DNA from: Micrococcales bacterium | GTDB lineage: Bacteria; Actinomycetota; Actinomycetes; Actinomycetales; Cellulomonadaceae | Reading direction: 5' to 3' | Length of the DNA stretch: 43,212 nucleotides | Assembly (NCBI GenBank): GCA_009779195.1 | Contig: WRET01000025.1 | Location: 1-43,212, forward strand | Shown: positions 1 to 7,955 of the stretch, one piece after another | Layout: every line of letters starts with the position of its first letter | Position numbering within the stretch: position 1 is the first letter of the stretch | The notes under the pieces: generated by a model | What the model was told of the DNA's origin: nothing | The model's input: the letters and a program-made list of their open reading frames with translations, nothing else | The model's database searches: none | Position numbers and translations under genes: made by a program

Positions 1-287
1 CGGCATCTCGCCGCGCACGGCCGTGGCATGGGCAACCCTCGCCAAGCAGGACTGGACCACCTACACAGCCGCCCGGCACGAACGAATAGCGCGTGGTACC
101 GATACTTGAACCTCACCAACAATCTGTCCGTGGTACCTGCGGCTGCTCTGGTCGCCCACCGCTGCACCGTGCGCACGCTCACCCCGGCGTGCTCGGCCAG
201 GCGCGTCAACGGAACGTCGTCGTGCTGGGCTACCAGCATCGCTGTCTTGCGGTCATCCAGGCCGCGCTGAACAGGCAAGTCAGCCAT
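1..287 (-). CDS. Helix-turn-helix fragment, transposase/integrase-like (runs off window)
   Basis: ATG at 287 lies inside the last codons of the upstream nuclease gene (ATGGCTGA, 8-base overlap), which suggests translational coupling. The first 55 residues carry a clear helix-turn-helix, LAEHAGVSVRTVQRW (about residues 30-44). This resembles the N-terminal DNA-binding domain of Mu/Tn7-type DDE transposases, whose conserved form is GVSxRTxQRWL. Beyond about residue 55 the composition stops looking like a protein, and the frame collides with a plus-strand 3' end at 2-109. I read this as a truncated remnant rather than a working gene. The frame has no stop before the window edge. Confidence 0.35.
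   Translation of the reverse strand, partial: MADLPVQRGLDDRKTAMLVAQHDDVPLTRLAEHAGVSVRTVQRWATRAAAGTTDRLLVRFKYRYHALFVRAGRLCRWSSPAWRGLPMPRPCAARC
2..109 (+). CDS. 3' end of an unidentified gene (truncated by window edge)
   Basis: An open frame enters from the left edge and stops with TGA at 107-109, giving the last 35 residues of a protein. The tail begins GISPRTAVAWATLAKQDW, which resembles the end of a helix-turn-helix or replication/transfer-type DNA-binding protein (a serine-threonine start to a helix, then a Trp-rich basic tail). This is a weak resemblance only. The codons are G/C-ending, as expected for coding DNA here. It overlaps a minus-strand frame that also looks partly coding, so at most one of the two is intact. 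I cannot name the family. Confidence 0.35.
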   Translation, partial: GISPRTAVAWATLAKQDWTTYTAARHERIARGTDT

Positions 288-1407
288 CCTGGCTCGGCTG
301 GTCCAATTTGTCAGCAGCTTGCTGATGAATTGGCGGTGCGGCGTCCGCTGACAGGGCCATCTGGGCCAGCTCGTCTTGGACCACCGCCTCAAGCTCCTCG
401 GCAGTGGGCAGCGCGGCGCGGGCGTCGGGGGGCAGGCTCTGCCACTCAGCTACCGCGACCGGTGCTGCCGTGCTCGCCAGGGCGAAGCGGACGGTGGCCT
501 CTCGCTTGCCCGTGCACAGCAGCAGCCCAACGGTGGGGGCGTGGATCGCAGGGTTGCGGACCATGCTGTCGACCATCGTCACGTAGGTGCCGAGCTGACC
601 CAGGAACGCCGGCTCGAAGTCGTCAACCTTCAGCTCGATGACCACGTACCGCAGCTGCTCGACGTGGAACATCAGCAGGTCGATGTGCCGGTCCACGCCG
701 TCGACCGTCAGACGCACCTGTCGGCCCACGAAGGTCATCCCTCTGCCCAGCTCCAGCAGCGTGTCCTGGATACGGTCGGTCAGGGCCTGCTCCAGCTCGC
801 GCTCGGCCCTGCGGGTCGTCAAGGCGACGTGCTCGAAGACGTAGGGGTCCTTGGTCATCTGCTGGGCCAGGTCCGAGTCCGGCGGTGGCAGGGTCACAGG
901 AAAGTTCGACGGCGCCACGCCCAGCCGCTGGCGCAGGCCGGTCGTCAGCTGGTAGCGCAGCACCGCTCGTGACCAGCCTTCGGAGACGGCCTGACGGGCG
1001 TACCACATCAGCTCGTCGGCACCGTCGGTCTTGTCGAGCAGGAGCATGATGTGGCCCCACGGAAGCTGTTCAGCGACCTGCTGAGCGAGCTCGTCGCGTG
1101 GCCACCGCCGCGCGGAGATTCGCATGTAGTTCAGGTTGGTCGGCGACCAGCCGGTCTGGCCTGGGAACTCCCTGGCCATGTCGGCCGACAGGCGTGCGAC
1201 CACCCTCGTGCCCCAGCCGTGGGCGTCCTGGCGCTCGACGATGTCCCGGCCGACCGACAGGTACAGGCGGATGACCTCGGCGTTGACGGTCCTCACGGCC
1301 CGCAGCTGCGCCGTGCGGACCCGGGTCTTCAGCGTGGCCAACCACTCGGCGTAGCCGTCGGGCATCGCTTCCAGACCAGAGCCGGGAGTCGTAGGCGGGG
1401 TGTTCAC
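280..1407 (-). CDS. PDDEXK nuclease domain protein (DUF1016 / YhcG-like)
   Basis: This 375-residue protein has the two-part layout of the DUF1016/YhcG family. The N-terminal helical domain contains VGRDIVERQDAHGWGTRVV and LPWGHIMLLLDK. The C-terminal domain is a PDDEXK nuclease: RHIDLLMF gives the Asp near residue 242, VVIELKVDDF gives the ExK pair near 258-260, and FLGQLGTYV supplies the conserved Gln. The family is thought to cleave or process nucleic acid and is often found with restriction systems or mobile elements; its substrate is not established. I chose GTG 1407 because AGGAAG lies 10 nt upstream. An ATG at 1365 is the fallback, and the longer open frame upstream reads through an Arg/Pro-rich non-coding stretch. 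A helix-turn-helix frame starts inside its last codons. Confidence 0.88.
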   Translation of the reverse strand: MNTPPTTPGSGLEAMPDGYAEWLATLKTRVRTAQLRAVRTVNAEVIRLYLSVGRDIVERQDAHGWGTRVVARLSADMAREFPGQTGWSPTNLNYMRISARRWPRDELAQQVAEQLPWGHIMLLLDKTDGADELMWYARQAVSEGWSRAVLRYQLTTGLRQRLGVAPSNFPVTLPPPDSDLAQQMTKDPYVFEHVALTTRRAERELEQALTDRIQDTLLELGRGMTFVGRQVRLTVDGVDRHIDLLMFHVEQLRYVVIELKVDDFEPAFLGQLGTYVTMVDSMVRNPAIHAPTVGLLLCTGKREATVRFALASTAAPVAVAEWQSLPPDARAALPTAEELEAVVQDELAQMALSADAAPPIHQQAADKLDQPSQDG

Positions 1408-1439
1408 CGGGGTGCTGCTTCCTGTGGGGTGGTCTGGGC

Positions 1440-1578
1440 TTAGTGCTCGGTCACGACGCGGTGGACCACGCCGAGGCTGACGCCGACGCCGGCGGCGATG
1501 GTGCGAAGGCTCTGGCCCTCGTCGCGACAGGCCAGGATCGCGCGTCGCCTGCCGGTCAGTGAGCAGTGGTGTTGTCAT
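1440..1578 (-). pseudogene. Frameshifted small helix-turn-helix gene
   Basis: ATG 1578 is preceded by GGAAGAG and begins M-T-T-P-L-L. The protein-like continuation, however, is in another frame: TGRRRAILACRDEGQSLR followed by TIAAGVGVSLGVVHRVV and a TAA at 1442-1440. That continuation is a good helix-turn-helix of the resolvase/MerR-like type. A single-base shift near 1555-1560 would join the two parts into a protein of about 44 residues. As it stands the gene is broken, or the sequence has an error there. It lies 32 bp upstream of the nuclease gene on the same strand, so it may once have been its regulator. Confidence 0.4.
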
Positions 1579-1704
1579 CACTCTTCCACAGGTCCGGGTG
1601 GTGAAGGGATCTGCCTGGTCCGCTCGTGCGGCCGCCCCGCTCCCCTGCAACATGCGTACGAGTCTACAGGAAACTACGGCGATTGAAGGACAGGCCGTGG
1701 ACAC

Positions 1705-4170
1705 TCAGCTTTCGGGCGGCTGCACATCTTCCGCGGGCAGCTGCGCGACGATGGCACGGGCGGTCTTGACCGCCTGGGAAGAACCGGGCCGCGCCGCAAG
1801 CGCGCGGACCCCGGGCAGTTCCAAGGCTGAGGGGTCAGCCAGGCCGGTCGTCACGGCGTGCTGGACCTCGGGCAGAAGGTCCGCGATAACAGCGACGACC
1901 TCAGCGGCACCGGCTATGAGCCGATCGGCGACCTGGTACCGACGACCGCACCGACACAGCGACGGGATCGCGCCGGTAGCGCGAGCGGCCAGCTCGTCCA
2001 GCAACGGCCAGACCACCGACAGCAGGCCGTCCTGCGCAGCGTCCGCAAACGCCTTGGCCCGGGCGGCCAGCTTCGGAGAGTGCCAGTCCAGACAATTCAG
2101 GTCGGGGACGCCAGGGCGCAGCAGACCCCGCTCCCACGCCTCCGCCACAGCAGTGGCCACGTCGGCGACAGCCGACTGGTCGACCAGGGTAGCCAACTCC
2201 AGCAGGTTTGCCGCCGAACCGGGCGGCAGCGGGGCGGCCCGACGCACCACCTGCCGCACTGCGGGGCCGACATCGCCGCCGCAGAACTCCCAGAACCAGC
2301 ACAGGGCCTGGTCTCCCCACGACGGAAAAACCGCATTCCTTTTCATGAGGAAAGAGTGCCTACTAGGGGTGAGCGCCGCCCACACCCTCCGGGGCGCGAA
2401 CGCCCGTAGCAACCCGGGGGTAAGCAAACTCTCCCAAGTGTATTTGTGCGTATAGCCGCCCGAATAGTAATATGGTACGTCGTACTCGCACACCATTTCG
2501 GGTTCAACGGCCGGGCCTTCGAGGTAGAGGGCGACCGCCGGACCAGCGGTAACAGCCATCGGTTCGAAGGACAACACCACGGGGACCGCCAGCTCGCCCA
2601 GTTCTTTGACGACCTGCGCATCGGCCGGCGATGTGTCCAGCCTGGTCAACGCCAAGAAAAGGTCCGGCTCGCTGACGCTGGCACCAAGCGCCTGGTAGGC
2701 CCGCAACCGGTCGACCAGGTCCGTGGCTGACACGTGCAGATCCTCTGCCGACGGTTCAGACAGCAGACAGGGAATTTCACCGAGCCGGGCGAGCACCGCT
2801 CCTTTCCGTGCTTCGAGGGGGTCACCAGACGGGTGGATGGGTCTGTTCTTCACCCATGACTGCACCATGTCGTCGGCGACACCGCGTAACACCACCCGAA
2901 CTGCCGCCGGGTCGTGGCGGGCCACCGCGTTCGCGACAGAGAGGAACCGTTCGAACAGCACATCAGGTTCGTCGAATGCTGCTGGTCGCTGGACCAGTTC
3001 GGCCGTCAGCCGGGCCAGGGCATCGGCGGTCTCCTCGCCACGGTCGAACCGGGGCGGGATCCAAACCGACGGGGTCGGCTGCCACATACCGGACACCACG
3101 GTGCTCCGCGGAGCCGACGGACTTATCTCCCACCGTTCGACGATCGACGCGACTGCACGGCGAAGTCCTGCGTCGCGACCTGTGTCCAACGCGGTGACCT
3201 GAGGCCCAATGACCTCGACGATGGCGGGTGACGGTCGGGGCCTGGTCATCAGTGCGGTGAGCACCATACGTTGCGATTTCTTGGTCGTCGCACTCAGAGC
3301 AGCCGTCACCACATCAGCCAACGTCTCGTCGGGCGTACCGGCGACCAGGATGGGGGCCAACCGCGCAATGACCTGGCTGTCACCAGCGGCGAGCACCGGA
3401 ACCAAAGCGTCAGTCTGGGCGACGATCTCCGCGTCAGTAGCGCCCAGGCCGTCAAGCCACGTGGACAACCACGTCTTGCGGTCGATCGGCCGGGGGGCCG
3501 TGTCGAGCCCAGACAGCACCAGGCGCACCGCCTCGGAACGATCCAGCCATCCCCGGGCCACACCTTCGACCAGGGCCGCGCCGAGCCCTTTCGCGGGAAG
3601 CCTCGCCGCAACCCAGGCTCCGACGTGCGCGGCAAATTGCTCCGCACCCGACACTGGAAGGACACCCCCGTGGTCGACCCGATACCCAGCAAACACCTTG
3701 GTGACGATCTCCAGCCAGGACCGCAGGTACGGCGCCTGTTGGGGCACCGGAAGGCCGTGCTTGGCAACCAGGCCCACAAGGACCGTCGGGTACTCCCACT
3801 CTCCGATTGCGGCAGCCCGGTTGACAAACGTCTGGGCAAACCTCGGTTCCCGTTGATCGACCAGGACGGCGACTATGCGACCGCTGACTTCCTGCCCGGT
3901 CCAGTCCATCAGGTTTGCCGCTCGACGACCATCCACACCGACCCGAATCGCGAACAGCGCCAGTGTCGCAGCGTTCACACAAATATACCTGCGCCAACCA
4001 TAATCGGCGTCCCAGAATGCCCAGTCCCCTGTGCGCAGTCCCGCCAGGGCAATCCTGCGCTGCTCAGCAGTGCCCACCGGGAGATTCGGCGCGGCGCTCG
4101 GACGAGCGGTAGTCCATCCCAGTTCCCTGAAGACACCGACGGCCTCGTCGAGGCGGGGATTCTTGGCCAC
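1705..4170 (-). CDS. Large helical-repeat protein, DUF6493-like
   Basis: This 821-residue soluble protein has no signal peptide or membrane segment. It is built of Ala/Leu/Val-rich helical pairs (for example DALVPVLAAGDSQVIARLAP and the following TPDETLADVVTAAL), consistent with HEAT-like repeats. The middle part, with RPRPSPAIVEVIGPQV and the preceding TKKSQRMVLTALM, resembles actinobacterial DUF6493 proteins, which typically sit beside SWIM zinc-finger genes, as here. The C-terminus carries an isolated CRCGRRY motif near residue 740. I chose GTG 4170 because GGAAGGAG lies 4-5 nt upstream; extending to 4260 would cross an AT-rich inverted repeat. The biochemical role is unknown. The family name is my best match by eye and could be wrong. 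Confidence 0.6.
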   Translation of the reverse strand: MAKNPRLDEAVGVFRELGWTTARPSAAPNLPVGTAEQRRIALAGLRTGDWAFWDADYGWRRYICVNAATLALFAIRVGVDGRRAANLMDWTGQEVSGRIVAVLVDQREPRFAQTFVNRAAAIGEWEYPTVLVGLVAKHGLPVPQQAPYLRSWLEIVTKVFAGYRVDHGGVLPVSGAEQFAAHVGAWVAARLPAKGLGAALVEGVARGWLDRSEAVRLVLSGLDTAPRPIDRKTWLSTWLDGLGATDAEIVAQTDALVPVLAAGDSQVIARLAPILVAGTPDETLADVVTAALSATTKKSQRMVLTALMTRPRPSPAIVEVIGPQVTALDTGRDAGLRRAVASIVERWEISPSAPRSTVVSGMWQPTPSVWIPPRFDRGEETADALARLTAELVQRPAAFDEPDVLFERFLSVANAVARHDPAAVRVVLRGVADDMVQSWVKNRPIHPSGDPLEARKGAVLARLGEIPCLLSEPSAEDLHVSATDLVDRLRAYQALGASVSEPDLFLALTRLDTSPADAQVVKELGELAVPVVLSFEPMAVTAGPAVALYLEGPAVEPEMVCEYDVPYYYSGGYTHKYTWESLLTPGLLRAFAPRRVWAALTPSRHSFLMKRNAVFPSWGDQALCWFWEFCGGDVGPAVRQVVRRAAPLPPGSAANLLELATLVDQSAVADVATAVAEAWERGLLRPGVPDLNCLDWHSPKLAARAKAFADAAQDGLLSVVWPLLDELAARATGAIPSLCRCGRRYQVADRLIAGAAEVVAVIADLLPEVQHAVTTGLADPSALELPGVRALAARPGSSQAVKTARAIVAQLPAEDVQPPES

Positions 4171-4206
4171 GTGACTCCTTCCAGCTAGTGGTCGATGAGT
4201 GATGAA

Positions 4207-4252
4207 AAATGGTGTGAATACTGAAAGCAGATACGAAGCATTCACACCATTT
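4207..4252. repeat. Perfect 13-bp inverted repeat (stem-loop or operator)
   Basis: The arms AAATGGTGTGAAT (4207-4219) and ATTCACACCATTT (4240-4252) are perfect inverse complements separated by 20 nt. On the minus strand the second arm runs into TTTTTC, so this could terminate the immunity gene that ends at 4323. It also sits 37 bp upstream of the GTG at 4170, where an operator for the downstream gene would be expected. The sequence is AT-rich, unlike the surroundings. Confidence 0.55.
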
Positions 4253-4322
4253 CTCAGCACCTACAGGGTAGTTGGGTAACGGCAGTATGGGCATCCTCAC
4301 GCGCTCGTCATCAAGGAACGCG

Positions 4323-4553
4323 TCAGGGAAGCTGGATCGGTCTGTATGAAAAAATTTTGTCCACGATCTCTTCTGGGGAAAACTCAATAAAATTCCCAGA
4401 ACTGTCTCTCGGGGGCCAGAATATATAGTCCAGCGCCCCGGGGTCGAGCGCGTTTCTCTTCAGCAGCTCAAGGTCGCGATCTTGCTCCTCTTCAGAAGCA
4501 TATTCGCACTCCATGATATTTCGTACCAGTGCGATCATCTCTTCTTTCTCCAT
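4323..4553 (-). CDS. Colicin/pyocin DNase immunity-like protein
   Basis: This 76-residue acidic protein fits the Colicin_Pyocin immunity family (Im2/Im7/Im9, pyocin S immunity; about 85 residues). The helix-I-like start EMIALVRNIMECEY, the acidic EEEQDRDLELLKR helix, the helix-III block ALDYIFWPPRD (residues 41-50) and the closing SPEEIVDKIFSYR (59-71) line up in order with the Im9 segments for helix I/II, DLIYYPSD and SPEGIVKEIKEWR. The Tyr-Tyr that contacts the toxin in Im proteins is Phe-Trp here. Known members bind and block HNH-type DNase toxins. The gene is about 49% GC in a genome near 70%, so recent transfer is likely. AGGAG lies 6 nt before the ATG, and the gene is 31 nt downstream of the SWIM gene. 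No toxin gene is visible nearby. Confidence 0.75.
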   Translation of the reverse strand: MEKEEMIALVRNIMECEYASEEEQDRDLELLKRNALDPGALDYIFWPPRDSSGNFIEFSPEEIVDKIFSYRPIQLP

Positions 4554-4584
4554 GAAGACTCCTGCTCACTCGTGGAAATCGATC

Positions 4585-6018
4585 TCATTCATGGGTGTAG
4601 TCTGCGGGGGTTTCTGGGGGTGTGTCGAACTGGGATTCGAGGGCGGCGATGGTGTCCTCGACAGTGACCGTGCCGGAGGCTTTGGTGACCAGCTGGACGG
4701 CGAGGACGTGTTTGCAGGTGCCTCGGTCGCCGCCGTGGCGTAGGTACCAGGTGCAGGTGCAGGTGGCGCCTCGGGTGAGGTCGGGGGTGGTGGGGTCGGC
4801 GGTGAGGCGGACGCGGTAGTCGGCGTCGCCGGAGCGGACCATCCAGACGCTTTCTTCGCTGGCGCGGCGGGCGGCTCCGGACTCGGCTAGCTTGCGGGCG
4901 GCGACGAGGCGGGGGTTGTCTTTGTCGACGCGGTCGGGGTCGTCGGGAAGCTCGCGGTGGAAGTACGCCTCGTCGTGGGCGTCCCAGCCGACACGGCCAG
5001 ACGCGGCGAGCACGGCCAGGGCTGAGCGGACCCGGTCTTCGGGCAGGGCTGTGGCGGCGACGAGGTGCTGGACGTCGATGACCGGTTCGAACGCGAGGAC
5101 CATGGAGACCATGTCGGCGTCGTCGATGACGTTGGGGTCGGCCAGGGCGGGCAGCAGCGAACCTTCGCCGGAGTAGCCGCGCCACGTCTCAGGGGTCAGG
5201 CCCAGGACGAGCCGGGCGTCGGGCAGCTCGAAGGTGAGCAGGACCGGGCCGGGTTCACCGTCGGCGGGGCCGTGGACCCAGACACCTTTGATGTCGGTGA
5301 GCAGGCGTTTTGCGGCGCTGAGGCGGTGAAGGCCCTCGATGTGGACGGAGTCTTTGAGCGGGCGGGGGCTGAGCTGGACGCCGGTGCGGGTGGGGGCAAG
5401 CCAGCCTGAACGAGACTTGGACGTCACAGCGGGCAACGACGCGACGAGCTGGCGGGCTGCGGCGACGTCGAAGTGCAGGCGGGCAACCAGACCGCGGTGC
5501 ATCTCGGCGGCGTTGCCCAGGGCGCGGACCCACCGGTCGGGCATCTGGACGGGACGTTCTTTGGCGGTGCCGTCCATCGACGAGACGGTCATCCCTTCCA
5601 GGCCGACGTCCAGGTGCAACAGCTGGTCGCGGGCCACTTTCGACAATGCCTGGCGTGTGGACAGGCCAATGTCGACGTTCGTGGTCCCGTAGGTGATCTC
5701 GCCGCCGTCGAAACCGGCACCCAGAAGGTCGAGGCGCGCATACACGCCGTTGCACGCGGAGAAGCACTCGGCGCGCAACCGGTCGCCCTGGGCGGTGAGC
5801 ACCGGGTCACGCAGGTTGGTCGGCACCGGCCGGAAGTACCGCGTGGCGGTGACGTCGGCCAAGGTGACCAGGCCGCGGGCCAGCACCTGGGGACGCGTGG
5901 CAAACCCGTGGAAGAAGCTGGGGACGGGGACCAGTCCCTGGGGGGTCAGGGCCGGGGCCAGCGCCAGGCCCAGGTCCGCGTCGGACAGTGTTGACTCGCC
6001 TGCAAATCCTCTCGCCAT
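4585..6018 (-). CDS. SWIM zinc-finger protein
   Basis: This 477-residue protein has the SWIM signature near its C-terminus (about residues 430-450): CTCTW, then ten or so residues, then GTCKHVLAVQ, matching CxCx(n)CxH. SWIM domains bind zinc and are predicted to contact DNA or protein. The N-terminal 400 residues are a family-specific region with no motif I recognise. In other actinobacteria these SWIM proteins lie next to DUF6493-like genes and a MoxR ATPase/VWA set; here the helical-repeat gene follows but no MoxR or VWA gene is in the window. ATG 6018 has no Shine-Dalgarno sequence but has TATCAT 6 nt upstream, so it is probably leaderless. The immunity gene may be co-transcribed downstream. 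Confidence 0.88.
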   Translation of the reverse strand: MARGFAGESTLSDADLGLALAPALTPQGLVPVPSFFHGFATRPQVLARGLVTLADVTATRYFRPVPTNLRDPVLTAQGDRLRAECFSACNGVYARLDLLGAGFDGGEITYGTTNVDIGLSTRQALSKVARDQLLHLDVGLEGMTVSSMDGTAKERPVQMPDRWVRALGNAAEMHRGLVARLHFDVAAARQLVASLPAVTSKSRSGWLAPTRTGVQLSPRPLKDSVHIEGLHRLSAAKRLLTDIKGVWVHGPADGEPGPVLLTFELPDARLVLGLTPETWRGYSGEGSLLPALADPNVIDDADMVSMVLAFEPVIDVQHLVAATALPEDRVRSALAVLAASGRVGWDAHDEAYFHRELPDDPDRVDKDNPRLVAARKLAESGAARRASEESVWMVRSGDADYRVRLTADPTTPDLTRGATCTCTWYLRHGGDRGTCKHVLAVQLVTKASGTVTVEDTIAALESQFDTPPETPADYTHE

Positions 6019-6024
6019 TGTTCA

Positions 6025-6030
6025 ATGATA
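6025..6030 (-). promoter_or_regulatory. -10 hexamer TATCAT of the SWIM gene (leaderless)
   Basis: TATCAT on the minus strand ends 6 nt before ATG 6018. That places transcription start at or next to the start codon. No convincing -35 was found. The same arrangement recurs at ten other genes in this window. Confidence 0.6.
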
Positions 6031-6118
6031 GACGATGCTTTGGGAGGCGTGAGTAGTTTCGGGACATTTTTGGCTCGGTCTGGAGCGTGAGCGGGTGGCG
6101 TGCTGGACGAGGTGGTTT

Positions 6119-7624
6119 CTACTGGCTGCCGGGGACCAGGCGCATGGCGACCGACCCGAGCTTGAGCTTGTTGCCGACGACGCTCGTCCCGCCGCGGCGG
6201 ACCGAGAAGGCACGGCCATCGGTGCCGGTGACGACGATGCCGTTGGTCGAACCGAGGTCGGTGACGCTCCACACACCGTTGGCCAGGTCAAAACGGGCGT
6301 GCATCTTGGAGATCGTGCGCGTGTCGTCGGGGATCGCCAACATCTGCACCCCGGATTCGGTCGCCGTGGGCTCACGACCGACCACCACCGACGACCCCCA
6401 CACCGCAAAGGTGCGCCCGTCCTCTAGGACCAACGACCACTGCTGCTGCGCCTTGCGGTTGATGAACACTGTGTGCTCAGCAACGTCAGGGGTGTGCGTG
6501 GGAGGTGTCATGACAGCCTCGCCCACCGGTGCGAGCGGCACGACAGGCGCGGCACCGTCACCGACCATCTCGGCCGGACCAGCCCACCGCGAGTCCTGCA
6601 CCACCGGCGGTATCAACAGCGCCGGACCCCCGGCGCGCTCGGGGACAGGAGCCGCGACCAGCGGGGCTGGCGCAGGTGCTGGCTGCGCGACCGGTGGCGT
6701 TGGGGCAGGTGCCGGGTTACCCATCGTCGGGGCGCCAGAGCCTGGTTGGGCCGGTTGCGCGTCCGCGACAGGCCCTGCCTGGTCCAGCGGCGACAGCATG
6801 GGGGCGACCAGATGCGGCTGGTCCCCCTGAGCAGCAACCGGTTGCGCAGGCTGGACGGCAGCTGGTTCGACCACCACTGGCTGAGCAGGAGCAACCGACG
6901 GAGCGGGAGCAACCGGCTGGACGACAGCAGGCTCCACAACCGGCTGCGCAACAACGGGCTGCACGACCTGTTGGGCAACCACAGCCTGGGCGGCCACCGG
7001 CTGAGCAGCTGGCGAGGTGGGGGTGACAAAGGGCTGGGCGGGCACGGGCTGGGCGACCGCTGGCTGGGCGGCAGGCTCGGCGTGACGGGGCTGCTGGGTG
7101 GGCATGGCTGGGGCACCCTGGTACCCCTGCGGAGCGGGAGCTGGTTGCCCGAAGGATGGAAGGGGTGACTGGGGGAAGTCGGGGACGGACACTGGCACAG
7201 GTTGTCGGCTGCTGGGCACCGGGTGCTGCGACGACGAGCCGAAGAGCGAGTCGACCCCGCGCCTGGGCATGGCCTTGCCCCGCGACGCCACGGCTTTCGC
7301 CGTGACACCACCAGTGAGCGCACCAGCCCAGATGGGCAGGACGAGCACACCGATGAGCGCGAGCTTCGCAGGCCGGCCGAACACCGTGGTCAGCTCGCGC
7401 AGCACCTTGTACAAGACCACCAGGCCGTAGACGGGGATGATGAGCACGATGACCTGAGCACCGGACTTGCCGGCGAGCTGGAACAGGACGACCAGGTTGA
7501 CCAGCGGGATCCAGGCCTTGGCTGGATCAGAGCCGAACGTGGCGAACACCCTGCCCAAAGTCACGCTGGTCCACACGTACATGGCTGCCGCCACGACGCC
7601 GGACACCACGATCATGAAGATCAT
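6119..7624 (-). CDS. Membrane-anchored FHA domain protein
   Basis: This 501-residue protein has an N-terminal membrane module (residues 1-110) with three or four hydrophobic segments, in the style of DUF5684: MIVVSGVVAAAMYVWTSV, then VIVLIIPVYGLVVLYKVL, then LALIGVLVLPIWAGAL. A long Pro/Ala/Gln/Val-rich linker (about 150-370) follows. The C-terminal FHA domain (about 398-495) has the GREP, SKMHARF and LGSTNG motifs that bind phosphothreonine. The FHA domain would face the cytoplasm, where it could read phosphorylation by the kinase-like protein encoded at 10.8-12.3 kb; that link is inference. ATG 7624 has AAGGAAG 9 nt upstream; ATG 7615 is an alternative. Confidence 0.88.
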   Translation of the reverse strand: MIFMIVVSGVVAAAMYVWTSVTLGRVFATFGSDPAKAWIPLVNLVVLFQLAGKSGAQVIVLIIPVYGLVVLYKVLRELTTVFGRPAKLALIGVLVLPIWAGALTGGVTAKAVASRGKAMPRRGVDSLFGSSSQHPVPSSRQPVPVSVPDFPQSPLPSFGQPAPAPQGYQGAPAMPTQQPRHAEPAAQPAVAQPVPAQPFVTPTSPAAQPVAAQAVVAQQVVQPVVAQPVVEPAVVQPVAPAPSVAPAQPVVVEPAAVQPAQPVAAQGDQPHLVAPMLSPLDQAGPVADAQPAQPGSGAPTMGNPAPAPTPPVAQPAPAPAPLVAAPVPERAGGPALLIPPVVQDSRWAGPAEMVGDGAAPVVPLAPVGEAVMTPPTHTPDVAEHTVFINRKAQQQWSLVLEDGRTFAVWGSSVVVGREPTATESGVQMLAIPDDTRTISKMHARFDLANGVWSVTDLGSTNGIVVTGTDGRAFSVRRGGTSVVGNKLKLGSVAMRLVPGSQ

Positions 7625-7955
7625 CGAGGACTACTTCCTTGCCAGGCAACCAGCTGCCTGCACGTCTCGTGATCCTTTGCCCCTGGCACCCAGGAAGCCC
7701 CGCGGCGAGACGGGACCACGGACACCCATGGTAACCACGACCTCGCCTGGTTCGGGCCGGTTTCTTGACACATCCGACCCGCTGCGCCTGGGGCTCCGGG
7801 CCCCGAGGACCCGGAGCCCCAGGGCCCCCAGGCACCTGGTGCTGTGCTGCCGCGTGGCCACCGTTGGCCAGAAGGCGTCTCACGGGATCCACGTCCCGTC
7901 AACCAGCCAGGTGTTGTGCCAGCGCCGCGTCCGTCCGCACGACGCCATGACGGCG
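7625..7955. other. 331-bp intergenic region
   Basis: No credible gene is present; frames here are Arg/Gly/Pro-rich shadows. The region lies between the DUF4870 and FHA genes on the same strand. Its only clear structure is the GC-rich hairpin at 7787-7823. The promoter of the FHA gene is expected in 7625-7760, but I could not place a -10 with confidence. Confidence 0.6.
7787..7823. terminator. GC-rich hairpin downstream of the DUF4870 gene
   Basis: A perfect 14-bp stem (7787-7800 with 7810-7823) encloses a 9-nt loop. It lies 133 bp past the DUF4870 stop on that strand. There is no T-tract on either side, so it may be a factor-assisted terminator or an mRNA-stability structure rather than a classical intrinsic terminator. 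Confidence 0.5.

Noticed and set aside
1408..1704. Arg-rich N-terminal domain on the YhcG-like nuclease
   Set aside because: The open frame there is low-complexity, and a proper HTH appears in a different frame; GTG 1407 has its own ribosome site.
1705..6030. A toxin gene to match the immunity protein
   Set aside because: Neither neighbour nor any frame between them shows an HNH/ME motif, a translocation domain or a colicin-like layout; the SWIM and helical-repeat proteins are known stand-alone families.
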